The notes under the pieces are model-generated. The model saw nothing but the letters and a program-made list of their open reading frames with translations. It searched no databases and was not told where the DNA came from. Below, one piece after another: positions 40,096 to 50,700 of a DNA stretch of 64,000 bases. Position 1 is the first letter of the stretch; each line of letters starts with the position of its first letter. The translations under genes were made by a program, and so were the position numbers. Source of the stretch: Planctomycetota bacterium (GTDB lineage: Bacteria; Planctomycetota; UBA1135; GCA-002686595); the NCBI GenBank assembly GCA_016872715.1, contig VGZD01000004.1, positions 16,285 through 80,284 on the forward strand, in the 5' to 3' direction.

Positions 40096-40361
40096 CTGCG
40101 GCGATAGCCCAGGCGCTTGAGCACCTCGAGCACCTCGCCCCAGGTCGGAAACGGCTTGCGCTCGCTGCGCTTGTAGGCGTCGATCGCGTTGGCGAACTCG
40201 AGCACCTCGCCGCGCGACTCGCCCGCGTCGACGAGCTGTGCTTCCGGAGGCAGGACGGGCTGCGCCTGCGGGACCTTCTTGGACTTGCGGACGCGCAGCG
40301 TGGGTGCGCGCTTCGCCCCCTTGGCAAGCGGGGACTTGCTCGGCTTGGTGGGTTCGCTCAT
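40089..40361 (-). CDS. Small basic hypothetical protein
   Basis: [24 protein letters not shown]...[20 protein letters not shown]; gap otherwise unexplained. Confidence 0.55.
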   Translation of the reverse strand: MSEPTKPSKSPLAKGAKRAPTLRVRKSKKVPQAQPVLPPEAQLVDAGESRGEVLEFANAIDAYKRSERKPFPTWGEVLEVLKRLGYRRSA

Positions 40362-40436
40362 GGCCAGTCTGTATCGGCCCCTCGCCGGGCGCCGGCTCAA
40401 GCGAGAAGCGAAAAAAACGCGCGCTCGGGCGAGGGC

Positions 40437-41495
40437 TCAGAGCACGCCGCCGCGCCGCAGCGCGGCCTCGACGGACTGGGGATTGGGCCGTTCGATCAGC
40501 CCGACTTCCGTCACGATGCCCGTGACCAGCCGCGCGGGCGTGACGTCGAAGGCGGGGTTGTAGATGCGCACGCCCTCGGGCGCGGTGCGCTGGCCGAAGC
40601 CGCAGGCAACTTCTTCCGCCCCGCGCTCCTCGATCGGAATCTCGGCGCCGGTCGCCATGCGCGCGTCGAAGGTCGACAGCGGTGCGCAGACGTAGAAGGG
40701 AATCCCGTGCTCGCGCGCGAGCACGGCGACGCCGTAGGTTCCGATCTTGTTGGCGACGTCGCCGTTGCGCGCGATGCGATCGGCGCCGACGAGCACCGCG
40801 TCGATGCGGCCCTCGAACATCACGCGCGCCGCCATGTTGTCGGTGATCAGCGTGACGTCGATGCCCGAGCGGTGCAGCTCCCACGCCGTGAGCCGCGCGC
40901 CCTGCAGCAGCGGCCGCGTCTCGTCCGCGAACACGCGAATCGTCTTGCCCTGATCCCGAGCGACGTACACGGGTGCGAGCGCGGTGCCGTAGTCGACCGT
41001 GGCGAGGCCGCCGGCATTGCAGTGCGTCAGCACCGTGCAGCCGTCGGGGAGCAGCTCGGCGCCCACCGCTCCGATGCGGCGGCAGATGGCCTTGTCCTGC
41101 TCGAACATCGCGCGCGCCTCCGCGAACAGCCCGTCGACGATCGGAGCGCGCGCGGCGTGGTCGCGCGTCGCGCGCGCCACCATGCGCTCGAGCGCCCAGA
41201 AGAGATTGACGGCCGTGGGGCGCGACTTGGCCAAGTAGGCGGCCGTTTCGCGCACGCGGCCGAGCGTGTCGTCGCGGTCGCGCTCGTCGAGCCGCTGGAC
41301 GCCGAGCAGGAGTCCGAAGGCCGCGGCGACGCCGATGGCCGGTGCGCCGCGCACCGCGAGCCGGCGAATGCAATCGAACAGCTCCTCGACCGTGCGCACG
41401 TCGAGCACCACGTACTCGAGGGGCAGGCGAGTTTGGTCGATCAGCCGCACGTGGCCCGGACGGCCGCCTTCCCACAGGATCGTCGCGACGCTCAT
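40437..41495 (-). CDS. mtnA: S-methyl-5-thioribose-1-phosphate isomerase (eIF2B-like)
   Basis: VRGAPAIGVAAAFG, THCNAGGLATVDYGTALAP, GADRIARNGDVANKIGTY. Confidence 0.93.
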   Translation of the reverse strand: MSVATILWEGGRPGHVRLIDQTRLPLEYVVLDVRTVEELFDCIRRLAVRGAPAIGVAAAFGLLLGVQRLDERDRDDTLGRVRETAAYLAKSRPTAVNLFWALERMVARATRDHAARAPIVDGLFAEARAMFEQDKAICRRIGAVGAELLPDGCTVLTHCNAGGLATVDYGTALAPVYVARDQGKTIRVFADETRPLLQGARLTAWELHRSGIDVTLITDNMAARVMFEGRIDAVLVGADRIARNGDVANKIGTYGVAVLAREHGIPFYVCAPLSTFDARMATGAEIPIEERGAEEVACGFGQRTAPEGVRIYNPAFDVTPARLVTGIVTEVGLIERPNPQSVEAALRRGGVL

Positions 41496-41514
41496 GGCTC
41501 GGGGCGCGGCGGTC

Positions 41515-42429
41515 CTAGCCCGCGCCCGCGGGCACGCGACCGGTCACCTTGCGGCAGATTTCGAGGTACTTCTCGACCGTGCGCTCGATCACCGCGTTGC
41601 TGAGCGTCGGCGGCGGATAGCGCTTGTTCCAGTCGAGCGTCTCGAGCCAGTCGCGCAGGTACTGCTTGTCGAAGCTCGGCGGATTGCTGCCCGGCCTCCA
41701 CGACTGTGCCGGCCAAAAGCGCGAGGAATCCGGCGTGAGCGCCTCGTCGATCAACAGCAGCTTGCCGTTGCGCAGTCCGAACTCGAACTTCGTGTCCGCG
41801 AGCAGGATGCCCTGCGCGGCGAGCAGCTCGCTCGCGCGCCCAAACAGCGCGAGCGCCGCGCGCTCGGCGGCCTCGTACAGCTCGGATCCGACTCTCGCGC
41901 GCGCCTCGTCGGGCGTCAGCGGCAGGTCGTGCGCATCTTCCTTGGTCGTCGGCGTCAGGATCGGAACAGGCAGCTTCGATGCGAGCACCAGTCCCTCCGG
42001 CAGGGCGATCCCGCACACGCTGCGCGAGCGCTGGTATTCCTTGAGGCCCGATCCGGCGAGGTAACCGCGCACGACCCACTCGATCGGCGTCGGCTGGGCG
42101 CGGTGCACGAGCATGACGCGCCCGCGCAGACGATCGCGCCACTCGTCGGACAGGCCCTCGACGTCGTCGACGGACGTGCTGACGAGGTGATTGGGCACGA
42201 TGTCGCGCGTCTTTTCGAACCAGTGCGCGGCGAGCATCGTCAGCACCGCGCCCTTGAACGGCACGCCCTCGTTCATGATCACGTCGAAGGCCGACATTCG
42301 GTCGGACGTGACGAACAGGAGGTGCTCGGCGTCGACGGCGTAGATGTCGCGCACCTTGCCGCTGGCGAGCCAGGTGACACCGGGGATCGCACGCTCGCGG
42401 CCGAGGTAGATCGCTTGGGTCTTGGTCAT
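41515..42429 (-). CDS. purC: Phosphoribosylaminoimidazole-succinocarboxamide synthase
   Basis: SGKVRDIYAVDAEHLLFVTSDRMSAFDVIM, LADTKFEFG, LIDEALTPDSSRFW. Confidence 0.95.
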   Translation of the reverse strand: MTKTQAIYLGRERAIPGVTWLASGKVRDIYAVDAEHLLFVTSDRMSAFDVIMNEGVPFKGAVLTMLAAHWFEKTRDIVPNHLVSTSVDDVEGLSDEWRDRLRGRVMLVHRAQPTPIEWVVRGYLAGSGLKEYQRSRSVCGIALPEGLVLASKLPVPILTPTTKEDAHDLPLTPDEARARVGSELYEAAERAALALFGRASELLAAQGILLADTKFEFGLRNGKLLLIDEALTPDSSRFWPAQSWRPGSNPPSFDKQYLRDWLETLDWNKRYPPPTLSNAVIERTVEKYLEICRKVTGRVPAGAG

Positions 42430-42500
42430 GGGGACGGGGCGGTCCTCTGGCCGCGGCGCGCGAGTATGCCCGCCGCTCGCGCGGGCTACAATCGCGCCGC

Positions 42501-43865
42501 GTGGAGCCCGCCGAGCCTGCTGCGAGTGCGAAGGAGAGGGGCGAGTTGCGCCTGCGCGGACTCGCGCCACGGGGCTGCGTGCGCGGCGAATTTCGCGCCA
42601 GTGGATCGAAGTCGATCGCCCAGCGCGCGCTCGTGCTCGCGAGCCTCGCCCGCGGCGAGACGCGCATCGCGGGCTTGCCGTCGGGCGAGGACGTGCGCGC
42701 CGCGCTGGCCGTGCTGCGCGCGGTCGGAGTGGACGTGCGCGAGATCGCCCCGGCCGCGCTCGCCGTCCGCGGAGCTCCGCCGGGGCCGCACCGCGGCTGG
42801 CGCGCGGCGGCGGCGCTGGAGTTGCACGAGAGCGGGACGCTCGCGCGCTTCGCGCTTGCCGTGGCGGGCCTGTGCGGACGGAGTGAGGACCGCTTCGAGT
42901 TGCGCGCCCGCGGCTCGCTCGCGCACAGGCGCAGTGACGCGCTCGTGCGCGCGCTCGAGGAGGCCGGCGTGCGCTTCGAGAGTCCGCCTTGGCCCGCGCG
43001 CATCGCTCCGATCGGTCCGCCGCCCAGCGTGCATTTGCGCGATCCGCGTTCGAGTCAGGAAGCGAGCGCGCTCGCGATGGCGTTGTGCGCGTGGCCCGAC
43101 GAGAGCGAGCTCGCGATCCACGGCGCGCTGCCGAGCGAGCCCTACTTCGAGCTCACCCTGCGCATGCTCGCGCAGTTCGGCGCCCGCGCCGAGCGCTGCG
43201 AGGCCGGACTGCGCCTGCGCGGACCGCTGAGCGCGCCCCGAACGCCGCTCTCGATCGAACCCGATGCCTCGAGCGGCGCGGTGGCGCTGGCGGCCGCGTG
43301 TCTGGGCAGCGGGGAAGTCTGCGCGCGTGGGCTGGAGCGCAACGCGCTGCAGGGCGACGTGCGCATCGCGGAGCATCTGCGCGCGTTCGGTTGTCGCGCG
43401 CTCTTCACGAACGCTGGCATCGTCGCCGCGGGCTTTCCTCAGCACGCGGCGCGCATCGACCTCGCGGGCGAGCCGGATCTCGCGCCCGTGCTGGCGGCGG
43501 TCGCGGCGGGCGCGGCGCTCGTCGATCCGTCGCGGACGAGCGTGCTGAGCGGACTGGGCACCTTGCCGGGCAAGGAGAGCTCGCGCATCGAGACGCTCGC
43601 GCGCGGCCTGCGCGCGGCGGGCTGGAGCGCGCAGGCCGGTCCCGACTGGCTGAGCATCGGCGCGGGCGAGTATCGCGGCGGAGCGGTCGTGCCCGCGGAG
43701 GTCGAGCTCCAAGCACAGGCCGACCATCGCATGGTGTTCGCGTTCGCGTTGCTCGGACTGATTCGACCGGGCGTCTTCGTGCGCGATCCCGCGTGCGTCG
43801 CGAAGAGCTGGCCGACGTTCTGGAACGACCTTGCGGCGCTCGGCGCGCGCACGCAGGCGCGCTGA
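42501..43865 (+). CDS. aroA: 3-phosphoshikimate 1-carboxyvinyltransferase
   Basis: ASGSKSIAQRALVLASLA, GSGTLARFALA-like ESGTLARFALAVAGL, ADHRMVFAFALLGL. Confidence 0.9.
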   Translation: MEPAEPAASAKERGELRLRGLAPRGCVRGEFRASGSKSIAQRALVLASLARGETRIAGLPSGEDVRAALAVLRAVGVDVREIAPAALAVRGAPPGPHRGWRAAAALELHESGTLARFALAVAGLCGRSEDRFELRARGSLAHRRSDALVRALEEAGVRFESPPWPARIAPIGPPPSVHLRDPRSSQEASALAMALCAWPDESELAIHGALPSEPYFELTLRMLAQFGARAERCEAGLRLRGPLSAPRTPLSIEPDASSGAVALAAACLGSGEVCARGLERNALQGDVRIAEHLRAFGCRALFTNAGIVAAGFPQHAARIDLAGEPDLAPVLAAVAAGAALVDPSRTSVLSGLGTLPGKESSRIETLARGLRAAGWSAQAGPDWLSIGAGEYRGGAVVPAEVELQAQADHRMVFAFALLGLIRPGVFVRDPACVAKSWPTFWNDLAALGARTQAR

Positions 43866-43925
43866 GCGGGGTGGCCGTGGAATGCGCGCGGTCGGTGCGC
43901 GCACTCGGAGGTATCTTAGAACTCC

Positions 43926-44927
43926 ATGAGCACTGCCCCGAACTCCGTCCAAGGCCCCGTCCTCATCGCCGGCGGGGCCGGCTACATCGGCAGCCACACG
44001 GTGCGCCTGTTCCAACAGCGCGGCATTCCGGTGTTCGTGGTCGACAACCTCTCGATCGGCCACCGCGACGCCGTGACGTGCGACTTCGTGCAGGCGGACA
44101 TCGGCGACCGCGCCGCGCTTGAGCGCATCTTCGCCGAGCGCAAACCGCGCGCGGTGGTGCACTTCGCGGCCAAGGCCTACGTGGGGGAGAGCGTCGGCGA
44201 TCCGGCCAAGTACTACCGCGAGAACGTCGTCGCGAGCTTCACCCTGCTCGAGGCCATGCGCGCCGCGGGCTGCGGCGAGATCGTCTTCAGCTCGACCTGC
44301 GCCACCTACGGCAACCCGGTGCGCGTGCCGATCGACGAGGACCACCCGCAGCACCCGATCTCCCCCTACGGCCGCACCAAGCTGCACATCGAGCACATGC
44401 TCGAGGACTACTCGCGCGCCTATGGACTGCGCTTCGCGGCGCTGCGGTACTTCAACGCGGCCGGTGCGGCGCAGGACGGCAGCCTCGGCGAGCGCCACGA
44501 CCCCGAGACGCACCTGATCCCGCTCGTGCTCGACGCGGCCGCGGGCCTGCGCAAGGACATCGCGGTGTTCGGCGAGGACTACCCGACGCCCGATGGCACG
44601 TGCGTGCGCGACTACATCCACGTCGAGGACTTGGCCGACGCCCACCTGCGCGCGCTCGCGCGGCTGCAGGGCGGCGCGAGCGCCATCAAGGTCAACCTCG
44701 GCACGGGACAGGGCTTCTCGGTGCGCCAAGTGATCGAGGCCGCGCGCGAGGCGACCGGACGGGCGATCCCCGTGCGGATGGCCCCGCGGCGCGAGGGCGA
44801 TCCGGCGCAGGTCATGGCCGGTGGCACGCGCGCCCGCGACGTGCTCGGCTGGGTGCCGGCGCGACCGGCGCTGCGCGACATCGTGGCCGACGCCTGGCGC
44901 TTCCACTGCCGCCGCCGCGGCAACTAG
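43926..44927 (+). CDS. galE: UDP-glucose 4-epimerase
   Basis: AGGAGYIGSHTVRLF, VVDNLSIGHRDAV, YGRTKLHIEHML. Confidence 0.95.
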   Translation: MSTAPNSVQGPVLIAGGAGYIGSHTVRLFQQRGIPVFVVDNLSIGHRDAVTCDFVQADIGDRAALERIFAERKPRAVVHFAAKAYVGESVGDPAKYYRENVVASFTLLEAMRAAGCGEIVFSSTCATYGNPVRVPIDEDHPQHPISPYGRTKLHIEHMLEDYSRAYGLRFAALRYFNAAGAAQDGSLGERHDPETHLIPLVLDAAAGLRKDIAVFGEDYPTPDGTCVRDYIHVEDLADAHLRALARLQGGASAIKVNLGTGQGFSVRQVIEAAREATGRAIPVRMAPRREGDPAQVMAGGTRARDVLGWVPARPALRDIVADAWRFHCRRRGN

Positions 44928-45095
44928 GAAACGGCACTTCTGGCTCGATTTGGGCGTCGGCGGCGCCAGAATCTGGGCTCACCGCGCAGGGGCGCGGGCG
45001 ACCGAGGCCGAGCGCGCGTGCGCCCGGCGCGTGCGGATCGTCCGCGACGGTTCCCTCGCGGAGCAGCGGCCGCGCGTCGGCCGCCCATCGCACCG

Positions 45096-46718
45096 ATGCC
45101 CGAGCGCAAGCAGTCCTCCAACAAGTCCTCGTTGCTCCGCCTGGCGCTGGTCCTCGCGCTGAACGCGGCCGCCGTGCTCGCGCTGTGGCGCATCTGGCCG
45201 GGCGGCGCGAGCACGCCGAGCGGCGGGAGCGTGCAGGCCGCGAGCGTTCCGCACGTCGTCGAGGAACTCCCGCAGGGGCCGCCGCCGCTCGCGGCGCAGG
45301 CGCGCCGCGAGCTCGAGCGCGACCTGCGCGCGATCGTCTCGGAGTGGGTCGAGCGCGCACGCAAGGAGAGCAAGAACAAGGTCCATCAAGGCAACGCGGC
45401 GGTGGCGCTGCACGTGCGCGAGGTGGGCTGGGGCGCCGCGGGGGAGATCGCGCTGGGCTCCGATCGACTCCTGCGCCCGGCGTCGAACCTGAAGCTGATC
45501 ACGACCGCGGCCGCGCTGGTGCTGCTCGGGCCCGACGGCGCGTTCCGCACACGCTTCGACGCCGGCGGTCCGATCGTCGAGGGCGTGCTGCGCGGCAACC
45601 TCGTGGTGCGCGCGGGCGCCGATCCGCTGTTCGACGGCGCCACCAACGGCGACATCGAGTCGCTGCTCGCGCCGGCGCTCGATCCGATCGTGGCCGCGGG
45701 CCTGCATGTGATCTCCGGCGATCTGGTGCTCGACGAGCTCACCTACCAACTGCCTGAGGCGGCACCGGCGTGGCCCGACGCGGGGCAACATTGGGCCGAG
45801 TACTGCGCGCTCGCCGGTGGATTCAGCGCCAATCGCGGCTGCCTGACGGCCGTGGTGAGCCCGGGCGCGATCGGAGGTCCGGCGCGCGTCGCGCTGTTCC
45901 CGCGCGAGCACGGACTGGCGGTCAACCTCGGCGTGCGCACCGAGGCCAAGGGCAAGCTCGACGTGCAGTGCGGTGCCAAAGCGAGCGGCGTGCTCGTGCG
46001 CGGCTCGATTCCGGCCGCGAGCGAGGCCTACGTGGCGTCCTTCTCGCACCCCGACCCGGTCGAGCTGTTCGGTCACGCGCTCGGCGGCGCGCTGGCTCGG
46101 CGCGGAGTCATCGTGCAGGGGCGAGTGCGCCGCGAGCGCAATGCACCGGCGCAGGCGACGATCGCGGCGCTCGAAACGCCGATCGAGCGCGTGCTCGCGC
46201 CGATCAACGCCGACTCGACCAATGCGGTCGCCGACCAGCTATTCCTCGCGACTGCGTTTGCCGTCACCGGACAGGGCACGCGCGCGGCGGGCGCGCAGGC
46301 CACCGAGCTTGCGCTCCAGCGACTGGGCGTCTCCACCACGGGCCTCGCGCAGGTCGACGGCTCGGGCCTCTCGCGCGCGAATCAAGTCACGGCACGTCAG
46401 GTCGTCGCGCTGGTGGAGAAAGTGCTCACGCAGGACGGCCGCAGCGCGCGCATGTTCCTCGACTCGCTCGCCATCGCGGGGGAGCGCGGCACGCTCGACG
46501 ACCGCATGACGAAGGGGCCCGCGCGCGGACGCGTGCGCGCCAAGACGGGCTTCATCGCCGGAACCAGCGCGCTCTCCGGCGTGGCCGAAACCGTCGAGGG
46601 TCGGCGCTTCGCCTTCTCGATCCTCGTCAACTATCCCGACGTCGGCGGGCTCAATTCGAGCGTCTGGAAGCCGATGCAGGACGCGCTGTGCGAGCGACTG
46701 GTCGAGACGCGGCAGTGA
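45096..46718 (+). CDS. dacB: D-alanyl-D-alanine carboxypeptidase/endopeptidase (PBP4 family)
   Basis: SNLK (SxxK), DSTN (SxN), AKTGF (KTG) motifs; N-terminal TM. Confidence 0.9.
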   Translation: MPERKQSSNKSSLLRLALVLALNAAAVLALWRIWPGGASTPSGGSVQAASVPHVVEELPQGPPPLAAQARRELERDLRAIVSEWVERARKESKNKVHQGNAAVALHVREVGWGAAGEIALGSDRLLRPASNLKLITTAAALVLLGPDGAFRTRFDAGGPIVEGVLRGNLVVRAGADPLFDGATNGDIESLLAPALDPIVAAGLHVISGDLVLDELTYQLPEAAPAWPDAGQHWAEYCALAGGFSANRGCLTAVVSPGAIGGPARVALFPREHGLAVNLGVRTEAKGKLDVQCGAKASGVLVRGSIPAASEAYVASFSHPDPVELFGHALGGALARRGVIVQGRVRRERNAPAQATIAALETPIERVLAPINADSTNAVADQLFLATAFAVTGQGTRAAGAQATELALQRLGVSTTGLAQVDGSGLSRANQVTARQVVALVEKVLTQDGRSARMFLDSLAIAGERGTLDDRMTKGPARGRVRAKTGFIAGTSALSGVAETVEGRRFAFSILVNYPDVGGLNSSVWKPMQDALCERLVETRQ

Positions 46719-47521
46719 GCGAGAGCACGGCGGACCTCGAGCGCTGGAAGTCGATCGCCGTCGCGGCGGCGCACGCTGCGGGTGGCGTGCTGATGGAGCA
46801 CTTCGGCCACATCGCGCGCAGCGAGGTGGGCTCCAAGTCCGCCGCGCGCGACCTCGTCACGAAGGCCGACGTCGCGAGCGAGCGCGCGATCGTCGAGGTC
46901 CTGCGGCGCGAGCTTCCCGACCACGCGATCGAGGCGGAGGAGGAAGTCCGCGACGCGCGGCGCGCCGAGGACGAGTTGCGCTGGTTCGTCGACCCGCTCG
47001 ACGGCACGACCAACTTCGTGCACCAGCTGCCGGCGTTCTCGGTGTCGCTCGGACTTTACCGCGGGAGCACGCCCTTGGTCGGAGTCGTGCACGCTCCGCG
47101 GCTGGCGGAGACCTACGCCGCGCGCGTCGGCGGCGGCGTGATGCTCGGAGAGTCGCCCGTGCGAGTGTCGGGCTGCAGCAGCCTGCGCGACGCGATCCTC
47201 GCGACGGGCTTCCCGTACCGCCGCGAGACGCTGCGCTGCGACAACGTCGAGAACTTCCGCCGCTTCATCCTCGAAGTGCGCGACCTGCGCCGCATGGGTT
47301 CGGCGGCCCTCGACCTCGCCTACGTGGCCGCGGGTCGCATGGACGGATTCTGGGAGCTGCACCTCGCGCCCCACGACGTCGCCGCCGGGGCGGCGCTGGT
47401 GCGGGAGGCCGGAGGCAGTGTCAGCGACGCGGACGGCGGCGAGGACTGGCTGCGCGGCGGACACATCGTGGCGTGCTCGCCCGCCCTGCACCGGGAAATG
47501 CTCGGGAAAATCGCCCACTAG
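46715..47521 (+). CDS. Inositol monophosphatase family protein
   Basis: GTG overlaps dacB stop; DLVTKADVASE, EEE, WFVDPLDGTTNFVH. Confidence 0.93.
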   Translation: MSESTADLERWKSIAVAAAHAAGGVLMEHFGHIARSEVGSKSAARDLVTKADVASERAIVEVLRRELPDHAIEAEEEVRDARRAEDELRWFVDPLDGTTNFVHQLPAFSVSLGLYRGSTPLVGVVHAPRLAETYAARVGGGVMLGESPVRVSGCSSLRDAILATGFPYRRETLRCDNVENFRRFILEVRDLRRMGSAALDLAYVAAGRMDGFWELHLAPHDVAAGAALVREAGGSVSDADGGEDWLRGGHIVACSPALHREMLGKIAH

Positions 47522-47737
47522 GGCGGTGCGCGCGCGAGGGAGCCTTGGCGTGGACGCTGCCCGCGCCCGGCGCGCCGCCGCGAGCGCACTGCTCGCTCGA
47601 GTGGGTGGACTTTCGGCCACTTGCGCGCGGCGCTACGATGCCTGCTTGCGGATCCGCCTACCCTGACGCCGCGAGACGCTCCCCGACCGGAGCGGCGCGC
47701 GAGCCCAAGGGAGGGGAGTCCCGCGCGCACCCTGCCC

Positions 47738-50700
47738 ATGCAGCGCCAACAGGAGGTTCAGCCGCAGTCGGCGGCGACGAACGCGATACGCGTGCGCGGA
47801 GCGCGCGTGCACAACCTGCGCGGCATCGACGTCGACATCCCCCGCAACGAGCTCGTGGCGATCACGGGCGTGTCGGGCTCGGGCAAGAGCTCGCTCGCGT
47901 TCGACACGCTGTTCCGCGAAGGCCAGCGCCGCTTCCTCGAGACGCTCTCCGCCTACGCGCGACAGTTCCTCGGGCGCATGGAGAAGCCCGATGTCGACTC
48001 GATCGAGGGACTCGCGCCCGCGATCGCGGTCGATCAGGCGGCGGCGAGCTCGAGCCCGCGCTCGACCGTGGGAACGCTCACGGAGATCTTCGACCACCTG
48101 CGCGTGCTGTACGCCCGCGCGGGTCGCCCACACTGCCCGCAGTGCAACGTGGAGCTGCAATCGCTCACGCCCGAGGCGATCGTGCAACAGGCGCTCGATT
48201 CGTACAGCGGCAAGGCCGTCAGCGTGCTCGCGCCGCTGATTCGAGACCGCAAGGGTCAGCACGAGGAAGTCCTCGAGGGTCTCAAGCGCCGCGGACTGAT
48301 CCGCGCGCGCATCGACGGCGAGATCGTGCGCATCGAGGAGGCGCCCAAGCTCGAACGCTACGTGCGACACACGATCGAGGCCGTCGTCGATCGACTGCGC
48401 CCCGAGCGCGACCAACCCGCGCGGCTGCGCGAAGCCGTGGAGAGCGCGCTCGAGCTCTCCGGCGGGGACGTGATCTTCGTGCCCGCCGAGGCGGGAGCGC
48501 CGGAGCGAGCGTGGTCGACGTCGCGCAACTGCCCGGGCTGTGGCGCGGACACGCCGCCGCTGGAACCGCGCCTGTTCTCGTTCAACTCGCCGCACGGCGC
48601 GTGCCCGCGCTGCGAAGGACTCGGACTGCGCCGTCAGGCGAGCGAGGCGCGCATCGTGCGCGACGCCGCGCTCTCGATCCGCGCTGGTGCGCTCGCCGTC
48701 ACGAGCAAGTCGCTAGCGTCGCTCACCTATCCGCCGGTCGACTTCGACTTTCTCGAGCAAGTCGCGTCGGCCTACGGCTTCGACCTCGACACGCCGTGGA
48801 AAGACCTGCCGCGCGCGGCGCGGCGCGTGATCCTCAGCGGCGCGGGCGAGGAGCGCTTCGAGGACGATTTCTCGTGGAACGGCGCGAAGTATCAGGGCTC
48901 GATCAAGTGGCAGCGGCGCTTCAAGGGCGTCATTCCGGCGTTGGAGAAGGCTGCGGCGGGCGGCAAGGCCGCGGCCCACGCGTTCTTCACCACGGCGGTG
49001 TGCGACGGCTGCAACGGCACGCGCCTCAAGCCCGCCGCGCTCGCGGTGCTCTTGGGCGGCGTCTCGCTGCGCGAGCTGCTCCAGCTCTCGATCCGCGAAC
49101 TCGAGCCGCGCCTCGATCGGCTCGCGTTCTCCCCGCGCGAGGCACGCATCGCGCGCGATCTGCTGGCCGAGGTGCGCCGCCGCACCGAGTTCCTGCGACA
49201 GGTCGGGCTCGACTACCTGACACTCGCGCGCGGCGCGGACACGCTCTCGGGCGGCGAGGCCCAACGCATCCGCCTCGCGGCGCAGCTCGGCAGCGCGCTC
49301 CAAGGCGTGCTGTACGTGCTCGACGAGCCGTCGATCGGACTGCACGCGCGCGACCACGCACAGCTCCTGCACGCACTCCAGCGCTTGCGCGATGGCGGCA
49401 ACACGGTGGTCGTCGTCGAACACGTCGAAGCAACGCTGCGCGCCGCGGATCACATCATCGACGTCGGCCCCCTCGCCGGTCGCAACGGTGGGCGCATCGT
49501 CGCCCGCGGCACGCCGCAGGAAGTCGCGCGCGCCGACTCGCCGACCGGTCGTTTCCTGCGCGGCGAGCTCGCGATGCCAGCGCCGGCGCGTCGGCGCGTG
49601 GGCAACGGCACGTTTCTCGAAATCGAGGGCGCGCGCGCGTTCAACCTCAAGGGCGTCGACGTGCGCTTTCCGCTGGGGACCTTGTGCGTCGTGTCCGGCG
49701 TGAGCGGCTCGGGGAAGTCGACGCTGGTGAACCGCATCCTGCAGCCGGTGCTCGCGGCGCACCTCGAACGCGAATTCGACGAGCCGGGCGAACACGCGCG
49801 CACGCGTGGGCTCGAGCACGTGGGGGACATGGTCGCGATCGACGCGAGCCCGATCGGCCGCACGCCGCGCAGCAATCCGGCGACGTACACCGGAGTCTTC
49901 GACCCGATCCGCGACCTGTTCGCGGCGCTGCCGGAGGCGCGCGTGCGCGGCTACACGAAGTCGCGCTTCTCGTTCAACGTCGAGGGCGGTCGCTGCGAGG
50001 CCTGCGGAGGCGCGGGCTCGAAGCTGGTCGAGCTGCAGTTCCTCGCGCCCGTGACCGTGCCTTGCGACGAGTGCGGCGGCGAGCGCTTCCAGTCGCAGAC
50101 GCTCGACGTTCGCTTCAAGGAGAAGTCGATCGCCGATGTGCTCGCGCTGACAGTCGAAGAGGCGCTCGAGCTCTTCAAGGACCATCCGAAGATCGCGCGG
50201 CCGCTGCAGGCGATGGCCGATGTCGGACTCTCGTACCTGACGCTGGGTCAGCCGTCGACGACCATCTCCGGCGGAGAGGCGCAGCGCATCAAGCTCGTGT
50301 CGCAGTTGCACAAGCGCACGCGCGAGCACACCGTGTACCTGCTCGACGAGCCGACCACGGGGCTCCATCCGCAGGACATCGCGCGCCTCGTGGGAGCGCT
50401 GCAGCGCCTCGTCGACGCGGGTCACACGGCGATCGTGATCGAACACAACCTCGACGTGATCCGCGCGGCCGACCACGTGCTCGACCTCGGGCCCGGTGGC
50501 GGGGACGCCGGTGGCGAGCTCGTCGCGTCGGGTACACCGGAGGAGTTGATGCGCAACGAGCGCTCCGCCACCGGCGCGGCGCTGCGGGGCGTGCACACGG
50601 TGGCGCGCAAGGCGAAGCGGGGCGCGAGCGAGCAGGTTCGGAGCGATCGCATCCGCGTCGTCGATGCCACGACGCACAACCTCGACCACGTGTCCGTCGA

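Noticed and set aside
44590-44612. Sigma-54 promoter (TGGCACGTGCGTGC)
   Set aside because: Inside galE coding sequence and lacks the TTGC -12 element
42486-44906. 806-aa minus-strand ORF across aroA/galE
   Set aside because: Spans two well-supported plus-strand genes; compositional artefact
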